A DNA stretch of 64,000 nt from Camillea tinctor (lineage: Eukaryota > Ascomycota > Sordariomycetes > Xylariales > Xylariaceae): NCBI GenBank assembly GCA_022578605.1, contig MU394058.1:1-64000 (forward strand), given 5' to 3'. Below, one piece after another: positions 46,505-57,162 of the stretch (positions within the stretch are counted from its first letter, which is position 1; each line of letters starts with the position of its first letter). The position numbers and the translations under genes are program-made. A model generated the notes under the pieces. The model searched no databases, was not told the origin of the DNA, and saw only the letters and a list, made by a program, of their open reading frames with translations.

Positions 46505-48306
46505 TTACTGGTACCTCTCCCTCATCCGCGCGAACCACGCGGGCCAGCTCGACGACGCCAGGACGCCCAGACGCATGGCCTCCAGCATGGCCGAGGCCTC
46601 GAGCATCTCGAGCGCCGCCAGGGGACCGTTCGCTTCCCTCTCCGCCCGGATGGTCGGGTTGGTGTCCCAATCCCGCGCCAGCTGGCGCACGAACTCGTCT
46701 CCTCCCTCCTCTCGGGCAGTCGGCTGCGGGGGGTCGACTGTGGTGGTTGCGGTAGGGGGCGCAGTCGTCTGGGGAGCTGCGCGAGTAGTAGTGGTGGTGG
46801 TGGCGGTGGTGGTCGGGGCAGCGGTGGTGGTGGTAGTGGTTGGGGGGGTAGCGGTGGTGGTGGTAGTGGTTGGGGGGACAGCGTTCGTCGGCCGGAACAG
46901 CCCCATTCTTGGCTGCGCTGATGGCGCGGACGGTTGGCTGGCCCTCCGCTGGCCCTCCGCTTGCTGGCGGCGACGGCTTCTCTCCACGAGCTCGGTCGCG
47001 CGCCGAGCGTAGTCGACTGCGCTCGGGCGCCGGCCTCCGCCCAGAAGACTCGCTTGAGACTCCTGCTGCTGCAGGGCCTCGTCCCGCGCGCTGGACGGGT
47101 CTGCGGTCGCTGTCTCGCGTCGGGTGCGGGGCAGCGCGGGAAGAGGGGTACGGCGCGTCTCTCCGTCGCTCCCGAGGCTACTGGCGCGGCCCTCTTGCGA
47201 AGGCGGGTAGCTACTCCGGCCACCGGTTGGCTCGCCCCATCGTCCTCCTGCAGGGTTCTGCAGGCTTTCCCCCAACCCACCTTGCCGTCGGGATGCCCCC
47301 GGATATGGCAAGAGCCTGGAGGAGGCATTGCTGCCCATGTTCTGGCGCAGCAAGGTCCTCCAGTGCCCCTGTGGGAGGGGGTACTCGACCTGCTCCCTAG
47401 CAGGTAGGAGGGTATTGGCTGTGGCGGATGTTGGGCCTGGTACCGGAGGGAGGTTCGGGAAGACTGTCGAAACAGGAGGAAGACGCGGGCGACTTCCTGG
47501 CAGTGGTGTGCGGCCCTGTTGGGGCTGCAGTGCCGCAAGCCCCAGTCCTGATTTTATGTTGTTAGTATTGATTAAAAAAAATTATATTTGATGGTGGAAT
47601 AATTGATCAGCTTACCCTCACTACCTCCTCTACCAGATATGCCTCCTTGGGCACTTCTGGATCTTGTTGAGCTGATGGCTTGGGTGTTGTTGTTGTTGTT
47701 GTTATGGTGTGGGTGTGAGGAAGCCCTGGAGTGTGCGGGAAAAAAAGAAGGGCCCAGTTGGTGGGCTACTGGTTGCCTTACTAACCCTCGACGCGTTCCC
47801 ATTTGATCTGGGAGCGTCGGTGGACGGCCAATTCTGACAGCTCTCTTACGGTTGTCATTGTCTTCACCATTGTCGACACCCCGGTTCGAGCCTTCACGAA
47901 CCCTTCTACCCCTTCCCCGCCCCCGTCCTCTAGGCTCCTCAGTCCAGTCAAGGGATAGGCCAGAGAGATTGTGTCGTCTATCGTATCGTCCCTGCTGGTG
48001 ACAGAATCCACACGTAGTCATGCCACACGTCGTACACTTTTGCATGATAGAGGTGTTACGTTTCTCGCACTGGTCACACTTTGCGTTGCGAGTAGTCACT
48101 CTAATATAATCAACGTGAGAGTCATTGAAAGAGTTTTGCATAGGGGGAGTCAACAAATCGCCCCTTTGTGTCTGCGTTCTGGTTTCTCCTTCGTTCTCTT
48201 CAGGATTGTTCTGACTACCAGATTCACTGCCATGGTCTTCAGCCTCTGCTAAATTATTGTTATTGCCCGCAGGATGGTCAGCGCCTCTTTCGTTCTGGTG
48301 ATCCAT
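46505..48306 (-). CDS. Unassigned Cys-motif, Thr/Pro-rich protein
   Basis: Two exons, 47616-48306 and 46505-47547, encoding 577 aa. The 68-nt intron has a GTAAGC donor and an AATCAG acceptor, and the frame stays open on both sides. The N-terminus is acidic and Asn/Glu-rich. Residues 77-102 carry six Cys spaced C-x2-C-x10-C-x2-C-x4-C-x2-C, followed by H-x6-RRHNLS and SLDW. This should bind one or two zinc ions, but it matches no named finger that I can place. An RG stretch (RGRGRGRGRR, about residue 127) and an Asn run follow. The second exon encodes a basic Ser/Arg region, a Thr/Pro-rich tract (about 450-513) with a duplicated decapeptide, and an acidic, possibly helical end with EALEML-like Leu/Ala/Glu content. 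RG and zinc motifs could mean RNA or protein binding; function unknown. The other-strand frames here are shadows of GC-rich codons. Confidence 0.75.
46821..46880 (+). repeat. 30-bp tandem duplication in coding sequence
   Basis: Positions 46821-46850 and 46851-46880 are near-identical 30-bp copies differing at two or three bases near their ends. On the minus strand they encode two copies of a Pro-Pro-Thr-rich decapeptide in the Cys-motif protein. The surrounding GGT-rich sequence (46785-46880) is a longer imperfect Thr-codon tract. Confidence 0.85.
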
Positions 48307-51300
48307 ACTGTTTACTAGTAATGGTCAGCTAGCTAGCTAAAACAACAAAGGAAGAAGGACATGGTAAGTTTTGAATAAAATGGATATTCACATGAAAAGA
48401 AGCATTTCTGACCTTTGGCACGTAATAATGGTTTAGTTCCTAGTCTTGTGAATATACCTGGGTAGTCTTCAAAATATTAGTTTAGCTGAAAGTGGAAATC
48501 AGTCATAGAGTATGAATATTTTTGACTCTATGATGCCTTTAATAGGATTCAAAACATACCTAATAGATCCTACTCCTCGTAATCTCAGCCCTTTAGAGTG
48601 ACGATATACAACTATAACCAGATCTCTGAAGTGTGTAATAGTATAATATCGTCCTAAAAACGTCTGATAGTATGTCCTTTGCTATCGTCTGGAATAGAAG
48701 GGCTGATATAGCTCGAATTGGGTATAAATATTGGGCTCTGATCAGGGGAGATGTCGTACTAATATCCCGGAAGTGCTCTGGTTTGCGTATGTTGAGAAAC
48801 ACTTCTGAATGCGACAAATGTTGCCTGTAGCGATTCAACCTCCCGAAAATTACCACAGATATGTATTAGAGACTAGAAGTATCTAAAAATTGCTGTTGGC
48901 TGATTATATCTCCTGTGGAACGTTCTTGAAGACAGCTTGACTATTCACAGCATTAGCTTCTGATAATAAATTGATGGTAAAAACCAAATAGAGAAGATCC
49001 AAGCAGGTAAGGAATCGCAAATACAGCGCAAATACAGCGATCGGGGTAGTCCGTACTCTGACTAGCAAGGGGATTAAAGATGCAAGGTTAACAATAGGAA
49101 GAGAACAGTGGGGGGATTCAGAACTGGGTTAAAATAAGCAAAACGGGAAGGAATGAATATTAAAAGGGATGTAGATCGCTTCTACGTACCTCTGGTGATG
49201 ATGACGTATGCTGAAGAGAAAGAAAGCGACCCGATAGAGGCTATCAACAGACTGGAGCTCACACCTTTGGTAGAAAGGCACCTGTAATACCTGTACATGA
49301 TAGTCAGTAAGAAAAAATACAGCTGAAGATGAAGAAATTCCCAAACTAAGTATACATGATGATGATTTTCTAGGAGAGAATACCTACTTTCTTGGGAGTA
49401 TACTTGATTCCCTGGCAGACTCTCCTAATAAAGCGATTTACCAAATACTGCTCTCTAGAGATGCCTTAATGGGGTTTCTAGAATGTCAAATGAAGAGAGA
49501 ATGCACAGTGATATGTGGGTGGTGAAGTATGGCAGGCAAGTTCTGTTGAAGAGTGATGGATGTTTGTGCAAAGGGCAAAGTGCAGAGCGGAAAGAGTGGA
49601 AAGAGTAGGAGGGAAGAAGGTAGGAAGGAATGGACAGACAAGTAGATGAATTGGGAAGTTGGAAATTGTGTGCGCTGGAAGTGATTCAGTAGCGCAGTGC
49701 AGTGAGGAGGGGATAAATCGAATTAACTAGAGTTTACTTGTTCATCCATTCTGAACCAAACATTTCAGTAGGAAAAGGGTGAATTTCAAGAATAGGATGG
49801 TTTGTCTGCACGTCTGTACCTAATTCAAGAACAAATCTCTTTATCGGATGAGGAACTAAGCGGTGATGACCCCTAAAGAATGCTAGCCACCATAGGGTTC
49901 TAGGGCATTCCGAGGTACTAATAGAAGCCTTTATTTTCAAGTCTGTTAGATGAAAGAGAGAGTACTTAGATAGTATCTAGGAGACGGTTATATATAGGGT
50001 GAGAAACTAGGCATATAGATTATCTTGTCTAGAGGGAAAAGGGGGGTTCCAGACCACAATTAGAAACATCTCTTTAAGGATACTTTTTCTAGGCCTTCAT
50101 AAATACGACCCAGTCACAACCAGTCCCCCAGGGTCCATTTATTTCTAACTGCAGCTTTCAATTTGATCTTTAAGGGGGAGATGTGGTAGAAGAAGCGATT
50201 GATGTATCGTGTATCTTAGGAATCATGCCCTCTTAGTGGGTGCTTCTGAAGCGCGGAGGTATTGATATAGAGAAATTAATTGCCTGTTGGAGAATGGTGA
50301 TAATGCCATATATATATCTGAGGGCCACAGTAGCGATAAACCGTCGGCCTGGAATAGAAACTAAGAGAATGCCTATTTGAGTATATAGGTTAGCTACGAT
50401 ACTTAGATGATTCAAGACAGCCCGTGGGCGCGATGAAGAGTTTGAAATACGAATCCCCTTTTAGGAATCAAAATAAAGAGGTCTTTAAAAAGAGACCATT
50501 CTGTGGGGAGGTGGTCTCCTATCGCATAAGAAGGGGTACAGAAAATGGAAGTATACTGTATTAGTCCAGAGTAACCATATCGTTCATTATACTAACATAT
50601 TGATGCTCCATGTTATTTATGTTATTATGGTATTATAGTATGGTGATTGAATTGTAGAAGGACATGTAACGATCGTGTTTTGTTCATGATTTGGTGATGG
50701 ATGGTTTGGTGGATGAGCCAGAGAACAAAGTAGCTGTAGACAAAAAGTGGTAGGGGAATGACATGTACATCGTGACAAGAAATTCCCATAAAGATAAAAG
50801 ACAGAATAGAAGGAGCAAGTTATGGTTGTATTGTTTGCCATCAGATGTCAACTTCCCTTTTCCCTGATTCAGGTTCATTCAAGTCTAAAGTACCCAGGTA
50901 GCTTAGGCGGATATAAGCGAATCTTGGTGAATGTAGAGGTTGATTTGAGAAACACATGTACCTCCCATTGTTGCTATGGGAAACTACACATCCCAATGAC
51001 TAAATTCACTGCACACATTATCTATTATGATACAATAAATACATAGTTGTTTTATCCTGATTGTACGGGTTCACTCTAGCGACATTGTTAGGATGAAATC
51101 CCCCAGGTAACATACTATCATTTGGAGTCACTTGTTTTTAATCACTATTTTCAATCACCAAGTATTATGGATCTTTATGTATCTTAATATATTACAATAA
51201 TAGTTTCAGGCAATGAAGCCCATCATTATTCTTCTTGGTGTCATTGGTTAAGTAACCTATCTACTCTCTTACTTAGAGAATCAATCCTTGGACAAGAGCA

Positions 51301-53928
51301 GACCTGGTGTTTTCCAGTTTTCGGCATGTCTTCTCTAACCTATACCATTATCCATACCGCAGTCGAAACTAAACCTATAATAGCAAGGAAGGGGAACAGA
51401 GCCATCCCTCAATGATCGATGGTATTAGTAATTGCCATACTCATCTGAGCTTCTGAGTAAAGGCGTTTATCTGTGGGTGTACTGCAAACAATATTTCAAC
51501 AAAAAAACACCAACTCACAAGAACCTATTCACTTGAGATACAATTCGCTAAATTCGTGGACTTAGAAAGTCGCTATCATACGATATAATAGCCCAATTGT
51601 TACGTCATATGGATGACTCAGCAGGCTCTAGGTTTATTAGTTCTCCTTTTTGGCTTCAGCATCCATTTCTTCCCTTTTCCATCATGCACACCACACGATA
51701 GCTCAGTAGCATACGGAGTGCACCCCATTATGCCCCATGAGCCTTATGTACATGTATCTATCTAGAGGGGTAAATATCCATACTAATTATGGAAAATACC
51801 ATTCTATTCATGATTAATCAAATGACAAAGATAGGGGTAATTGTTAAACACTTCATGTCTATACTGTATTACGTAGGCCAATTTTTGAAATCTCCAAATA
51901 ACCAATATGCCTATTCTAGACCCCTTTCGCTATATTAGTCCGGTCTTCCTATCATACTATGTATGGCTTTGGCATCTGAAAGATGCAACATTCTCTCTAC
52001 GATGAACGTTATTTATTCACCACATTGATATCTTTAAAGCAAGATGAATCAGTGGCTACAACAACTAAAAAAGTCTCTAATATCAATTGAGGGTCCTCTG
52101 GCAATTATCTGTAACTTTACTATATACGTTGACTTCAACGTTCACTAACATGCTCTATAACTTCTAGTACATGTAAATACTCTACATTATCTTTCTATTC
52201 TCGGTTCAGACACCCGCCACCACATCACCATATTTATAGAGTACATCTTAACATGTCCATCCTGTATACCATTCACACAACGTAGGTAGGTGATGGTCGG
52301 TCACGTGACCTGAGGCAAACCAGATAAAGGAGGTAATATATAGGTTCAAACAAGATAGTATCAAATCAATGAGCCTCAGCGTATGAATGAAAAGGAAGTC
52401 CGCTGAAATGTTTAAATAGTTGCTTTTGTCACTGAAACCCTAAGCACGATAGTAGCATCCCTAGTCCTCTTGTTGTTCATCTGCATTTGATGGCATACTC
52501 ATCGAAGAAAGTTTCTTGTCACTCACACACTGCTACCCATTTTTTCCTTTGCAATATTTATCTTAAGTTGTTTCATTACTCCGGTTTCTACTCTCTGAGA
52601 GTACAAAATTTATAATTGAAACCTGAGTGAAAGAATGCCAACCTGGAAGGTCTTAGATTTTACCACCATATAAATCTAGGCAAACTGCGTGACTAGGCTA
52701 TCTAGATAGTCTAGGTTGTCTGGGTTAGTATTCTTAGCACTAATCTCACAAAGTCAACCAGTTTTTAACTTAACACATTTTCGTATAGTCTAGCTACTGA
52801 TGGTGGCGGCGTGGTGAGACCTCTACTCGACAATAGAAATGTATTAGGAGCATAGAGTGCGACTGGAGAATCCAAGGGCTTGTTCCAAAATAGATGTCCA
52901 ACCACAATACTCAGAAATCCATGTGAACGACACCCTAGATTAGCAGCCCCTAATGCATCATCGCCCAAGCGATAGCGATCTGTGTGTTGATACGGATCGC
53001 GACGGTGAGTGAATCTAGTTTTAACGTGGGATGGTAGCCATTGAGCATGTCTATTTAGCCTTGAGCTAGTATAACAATACTATGCAGCCGAAATGGTGGC
53101 ATCTGGGATCCAAGACGAAGGACGACGGCGCACTAGAGCGTGATGCGAGGTTTGGCCGGCCCAGCGACGACACAAAGTGTCTTAAATTACTTCCACTCCC
53201 TATAAGTGCCAATGACCGAGAACGGTAATTTCTTCCATCCGATATCAATGCTTCTGGCGTAGTAATACTGCTTGTATTGTCCCGATTTCACGCGGGAGAG
53301 TCCGCTTGTGATATTTGACAGTAATTTATCGCGTGGGAAGCCAATAGCTCTTAGATCGAACATGTCCTGAAATGTTGGACATGTAGCACACAGAGAGCTT
53401 CGGTGAGCGGATAGACGGGAGCCGTTGGCTTCGGTCTGCTGAAGCCATAATCAGAGACAACTGTTATGAGCTGGTCCCCTGCTTTTACGACGACTTTGAA
53501 ACGACATCCTGCTTCCAGCGCCACGCCATTGCGGTCATGGTCTTTTCTCTTCCATAAGATATTGCATTATTACGAAAGCTGCAATGACTAGAAAGGTAGA
53601 AAACCTGATAACTACTTAAGAGCAGGGGATTGTGACTAACTAGAAGGCCAACTTGTCTTCCGGAAGAACATGTTTCGGGGCTCCACGGGCACGTTTTCCT
53701 TAATGCGGTGCCATAGTGGACGGGAGGCCCCGATAGCAAAGCGGAACACCGATGGATAGGGCTCCGGCAGAATGGCCGCACTGACACGATAAGTTAGTAG
53801 AAGTTTTCATACTGAATGATCAATTAGGCATTCCTTCTCATCTATATTAAGGGGGACATAGTCCTGATAGACTCCTTTCTAGAAGAGCTCGCACCAACGA
53901 CAACATACCTCCCCAAGCAGGAAATTAG
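48307..53928. other. 5.6-kb gene-poor, AT-leaning region
   Basis: Upstream of the Cys-motif gene. Stops are frequent in all frames. The minus-strand frame 49734-49940 looks partly like a real exon: it follows a CTAACAG acceptor and encodes PRTLWWLAFFRGHHRLVPH and onward, then meets a GTAAAC site. No partner exons could be joined. Minus-strand 53640-53787 also reads smoothly (PEPYPSVFRFAIGASRPLWH) without a family match. The region may hold decayed genes or repeats. Confidence 0.45.
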
Positions 53929-54177
53929 TTATGCGTGCTCTAGGCTTCTTTTATATAGGACACAATCATCGAGTACTATCACTCCCATAATAATACCGCG
54001 AATGGGTGGCAACGACTCTCGGCATGTAGTGATAAATGCCAAAAATGATTCGTCGTCTGCAATATCACAATTCTGCAACCGCATATCACAACCCTTTTCC
54101 AAAGCCATCTGGACCAGGGCACCTCCCCTTGCGTTTCTTGAAGCAAGGACGATATGCTTAGCTCCACTTTCTACCAC
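53929..54177 (-). pseudogene. Polyketide synthase ketoreductase fragment
   Basis: An 82-codon frame resembles the nucleotide-binding part of the ketoreductase domain of fungal highly reducing polyketide synthases. VESGAKHIVLASRNARG matches the second Rossmann strand, LQNCDIADDESF the acidic CD-x-AD segment, and LPPIRGIIMGVIVLDDC the conserved PPIRGVI-x-G-x-x-L-x-D strand. The glycine-rich loop expected upstream is missing, because a stop is met immediately before GTAGTGG. The catalytic Ser/Tyr/Lys part is missing downstream, where a stop follows KRSLEHA. No acyltransferase, ketosynthase or ACP sequence is recognisable nearby. It is a broken remnant, not a working gene. A complete enzyme of this type runs past 2000 aa. 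Confidence 0.6.
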
Positions 54178-54358
54178 TACCTAAGTACCCGGTAGCATCA
54201 TAAGCAGCGGTGATATCTGCTACCCACGTCTCCCACCTTTTCCGGCTTCCCTAACTATTTCTTCCCCTTCAATCCTCGCACTTCTAGTCATCATCCTGAG
54301 TTGCCTTCACATTGTTTTGACTACCTACCATTTCTTCTAAACTAATTCTATTGAAGCT

Positions 54359-54883
54359 ATGGAAGCTATTCTTGCTTAGGCCATCAAAGACATCGGTGCC
54401 TTGAATCTCGATGAGCCATATGCCCAATCGTACTATGCGTTCGACACTACATCATCTTCTTGGGTCTCCAAGTCTCCGTCTGCAGATGGGATGCAGAGCA
54501 AGGAGGATGTCGAAATTACCAATATTGCCGTCTACAGCCGGAACATCGACTTCATGTTGCCCTTTGCCGAGGCCCGTATGAAACCAGCTCTGGCATACCT
54601 CGACGGCTTGACGGGTTCCAAGTCTTTCCCGCCAACCACTGCCCCTGTGATCTTTATCCAGGAGTGCACGCCTTCTGACTTCACTACTATTGCCGCTACC
54701 CCCTGGGTTAAAGAGCGTTTGTCTCTCGCTGATTTGGATCCCACCAACTGGGCTACCACACACTATGGAACCACTATGCTCATTGATTCTCATTTGCCCA
54801 TTACGGCAGCTTTTCGCGTGCATTACTCTAAGACACCAATGGATCGTGACGCTCTCTTCGTTGATGTCTCTCTCGGGTCGCAG
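54359..54883 (+). pseudogene. Truncated EEP-superfamily hydrolase gene
   Basis: Begins ATG GAA GCT ATT CTT GCT and then meets TAG at 54377-54379. The same frame then stays open for 168 codons to a GTAAGT donor at 54884. The readable part resembles the N-terminal half of fungal endonuclease/exonuclease/phosphatase (TDP2-like) proteins: IAVYSRNIDFMLPFAEARM, VIFIQECTPSDF with the metal-binding Glu, THYGTTMLIDSHLPI, FRVHYSKTPMDRDALFVDV. The second half with the NTHL, GDLN and terminal SDH motifs is absent after the donor. The next AG-bounded segment gives no family match. So the gene has both a nonsense codon near its start and a lost 3' half. It is divergently arranged with the polyketide synthase fragment, about 180 bases apart. 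TAG for an expected Gln (AILAQAIKDIG) fits CAG to TAG. Confidence 0.65.
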
Positions 54884-56333
54884 GTAAGTCACATCTTATG
54901 GTTTCCTTATTTTCAAGATATCACTAGTTCGAGAGCGACACATATATATAGGTTGTCAAAGATACGTTGGTCAAAAGAATTCCAGGACACCCTCACTATA
55001 TTTCAAAGCGTTCATATGGTCTCTAGTTGGTAGTTGATGAGAGAATTGATGACTAGATTCTCAAGGAAATTCTATCTACTTATCTATATTTTTCTCTTCC
55101 ATATCCAGCAGCATAATACGAACCCTTGTAACAACAACTTGAAGTCCAACCCGGGAGCAGAACTACTAAAAAAAATATGTCATGGACTTATATATGAGCT
55201 AATAGCCAACAAGCTATTAGCGTTCACTTTTGCTTTTGCTTGACAAACTACTATCATCTAGACAAATAGTTCTGGTTATTCCCTCCCTACTACGAGGTCC
55301 CTAACGAGTATTCATGTAATTACGATGTTGTTATGCGAGAGAACTAAAACTACAAATATTATGATTTTTTTTCTAGGTTTAATTCTAAGTTAACTCACCT
55401 ACATACAGCGTTAAATAAATACAAATGAATCTCCATCCAAGAGCATAAACTAGCATAAATAGTAAATGAATAATTTCATGCTATATTAGAAGAGAGATAT
55501 TAGTAGCGAAATAGGTAGGAAAGTAGTTCATATGAGTTGTGTAGCATAATATTCATAACCCTTGCAAATCTCAAAAGAATTCCACCCCACAACAATTTCA
55601 CAACTAAAAAAAAGGATCCATCGCAATGTCATGAGTTCGCATATGGAACAAACAAGCCTTCATACCATATAGAACAAAGTTAGTTGCAATGAAGTTGGGC
55701 CTTGTGATGAATGACGTGAGGGGAGTTTCCAGGGAGGATATACTGGATGCATTTTGCATGTTGGGCACACAAGAAAATTCTGAGATGATAATGATGAGAT
55801 GTGTTTTTGTTTTGTCCGGCTTCGAAATTGATTTTTTGCGCAACATGACCTGTTTTGAGGCGTGTTGGTTTACTCGATTCTTTATCACCCTCTTTGTAAG
55901 GTTATGCAGTTACAACGTCTGGGCTTTCCTATTCTTCCGCTTCGATAAAACATAGGTTGGTAATCCAATGCGAGGCCTGAGATGGTGGAGCAAAACAGAC
56001 ACAAGCTATCGGAGTTTGCAAGACCAGTATTACCCCAGCTAAGAAGAGTTGGTCACGATGCACGAAACTAGTATTTTTTCCGGTTAAGTGTTCAGTATAC
56101 TGTTATCGTCACATGTTGTTTTCTACATGGATATAAAAAGTAGAAGTGAACCCTTAACTATCTAATGCAAGACTTACGTTGCAATTTTCGGCACGAAAAT
56201 CTTCTATTCCCATTCGTCTTATCAAACCTCGCATGAACTTGCCAGCTCTTGCCCTAAAAGCAATACGTCCTAATATCCAGATTATTAGCAATACTAAAAT
56301 CCGGATTTTTTCGACCTTTTTTTCTTTTTCGTT
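54884..56333. other. AT-rich spacer
   Basis: About 1.4 kb of AT-rich sequence following the broken hydrolase gene. It contains short frames only; the 88-codon plus-strand frame at 55689-55955 has no recognisable domain. The end of this stretch must carry the promoter of the next gene. Confidence 0.5.
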
Positions 56334-57162
56334 ATGTCCAAACACACAACAGCCTTCTATAACCCCGATGCCGTATTACTTCCAGACGAAACACGACAAA
56401 GGGAGAGACATAGTAGCAATGATCGCCCTTACGATCATGACCCAAAAAAGGCAACGAAGATTTGGGATGAACAAAAAGCATCTATACGCCAGCATTTCGA
56501 GTCACATTTAGATCCGTGGTTCCGTGACCAAAAATTAATTTTTAAGGTTCGGCCTACGGACAATGAACCGATGCTGAATTTCTACCTGAAACCTTGCGGG
56601 GATGGCGGCTGGGGAGAATCGCCATATTCGGACAAAATATGTGATGTAAGCAAACCACTGACTGATTTTATTACTGTTCACAAACCCCAGTGCCTCCTTC
56701 ATACCCCTTAAAGCGAATATGCATTCATTCAAAATTCGTATTCTAGGACAAACTTGTGGAATTAAAGTGTTCTCATCTACTCCATAGCTGTTATATAATA
56801 CTGTCTGAAAGTATGTCTAATTCTAGTTGTCTTAGTTTCTTGGTCACATAATGTCGAATTATGTCCCACCTAACAGCCACGAGTTCGACGACCTCAACTC
56901 ATACTTTTCCTGGATGGCAGTGGTACGGGAGGACGGAGATGATGAACCAACGCTATACTGGGCAAAGGGTTATAAACCTTCACCCATAAAGAAAAGTCAA
57001 AATCAAACAGCGGCAGGAACTTCATCTTTGCATGGTCATAACTCACTAGGAGAAGAGGCCAGGCCACGGAGAAGCCGAGAACGGGAAGACCCGAAGCGAG
57101 AGACACGACGACGAGAGAATAGAAGACAAGCTGAGAGACAGGGTGCTATACAGCCTGACTAG
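56334..57162 (+). CDS. Two-exon protein of unknown function
   Basis: Model: exons 56334-56645 and 56836-57162, encoding 212 aa. The donor GTAAGC follows SPYSDKICD. The acceptor CTTAG at 56835 opens a frame, FLGHIMSNYVPPNSHEFDD, that runs straight into SYFSWMAVVREDGDDEPTL, so the second exon is likely extended upstream of its own internal Met. The first exon has an Asp/Lys/Arg-rich segment and a Trp-rich part (HLDPWFRDQKLIFKVRP). The C-terminus is highly charged (RPRRSREREDPKRETRRREN), resembling a nuclear or nucleic-acid-contacting tail. There is no signal peptide or membrane helix, and I recognise no domain. Gene-like codon use and coherent splicing support a real gene; whether it is expressed is unknown. 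It lies next to decayed genes. Confidence 0.6.

Noticed and set aside
46870..47407. Long plus-strand frames (145-176 codons) over the Cys-motif gene
   Set aside because: They are antisense shadows of the GC-rich minus-strand second exon, lack domains, and conflict with the well-supported splice join.
46522..47538. Long minus-strand frame of 338 codons overlapping exon 2
   Set aside because: It is the wrong reading frame: only the frame ending at 46505 continues from exon 1 in phase. The apparent Arg/Pro-rich product is a shift of the Thr-codon tract.
49734..49940. Minus-strand segment resembling one exon
   Set aside because: Acceptor and donor sites fit, but no upstream or downstream exon could be joined and the family is not recognisable; mentioned only within the spacer entry.
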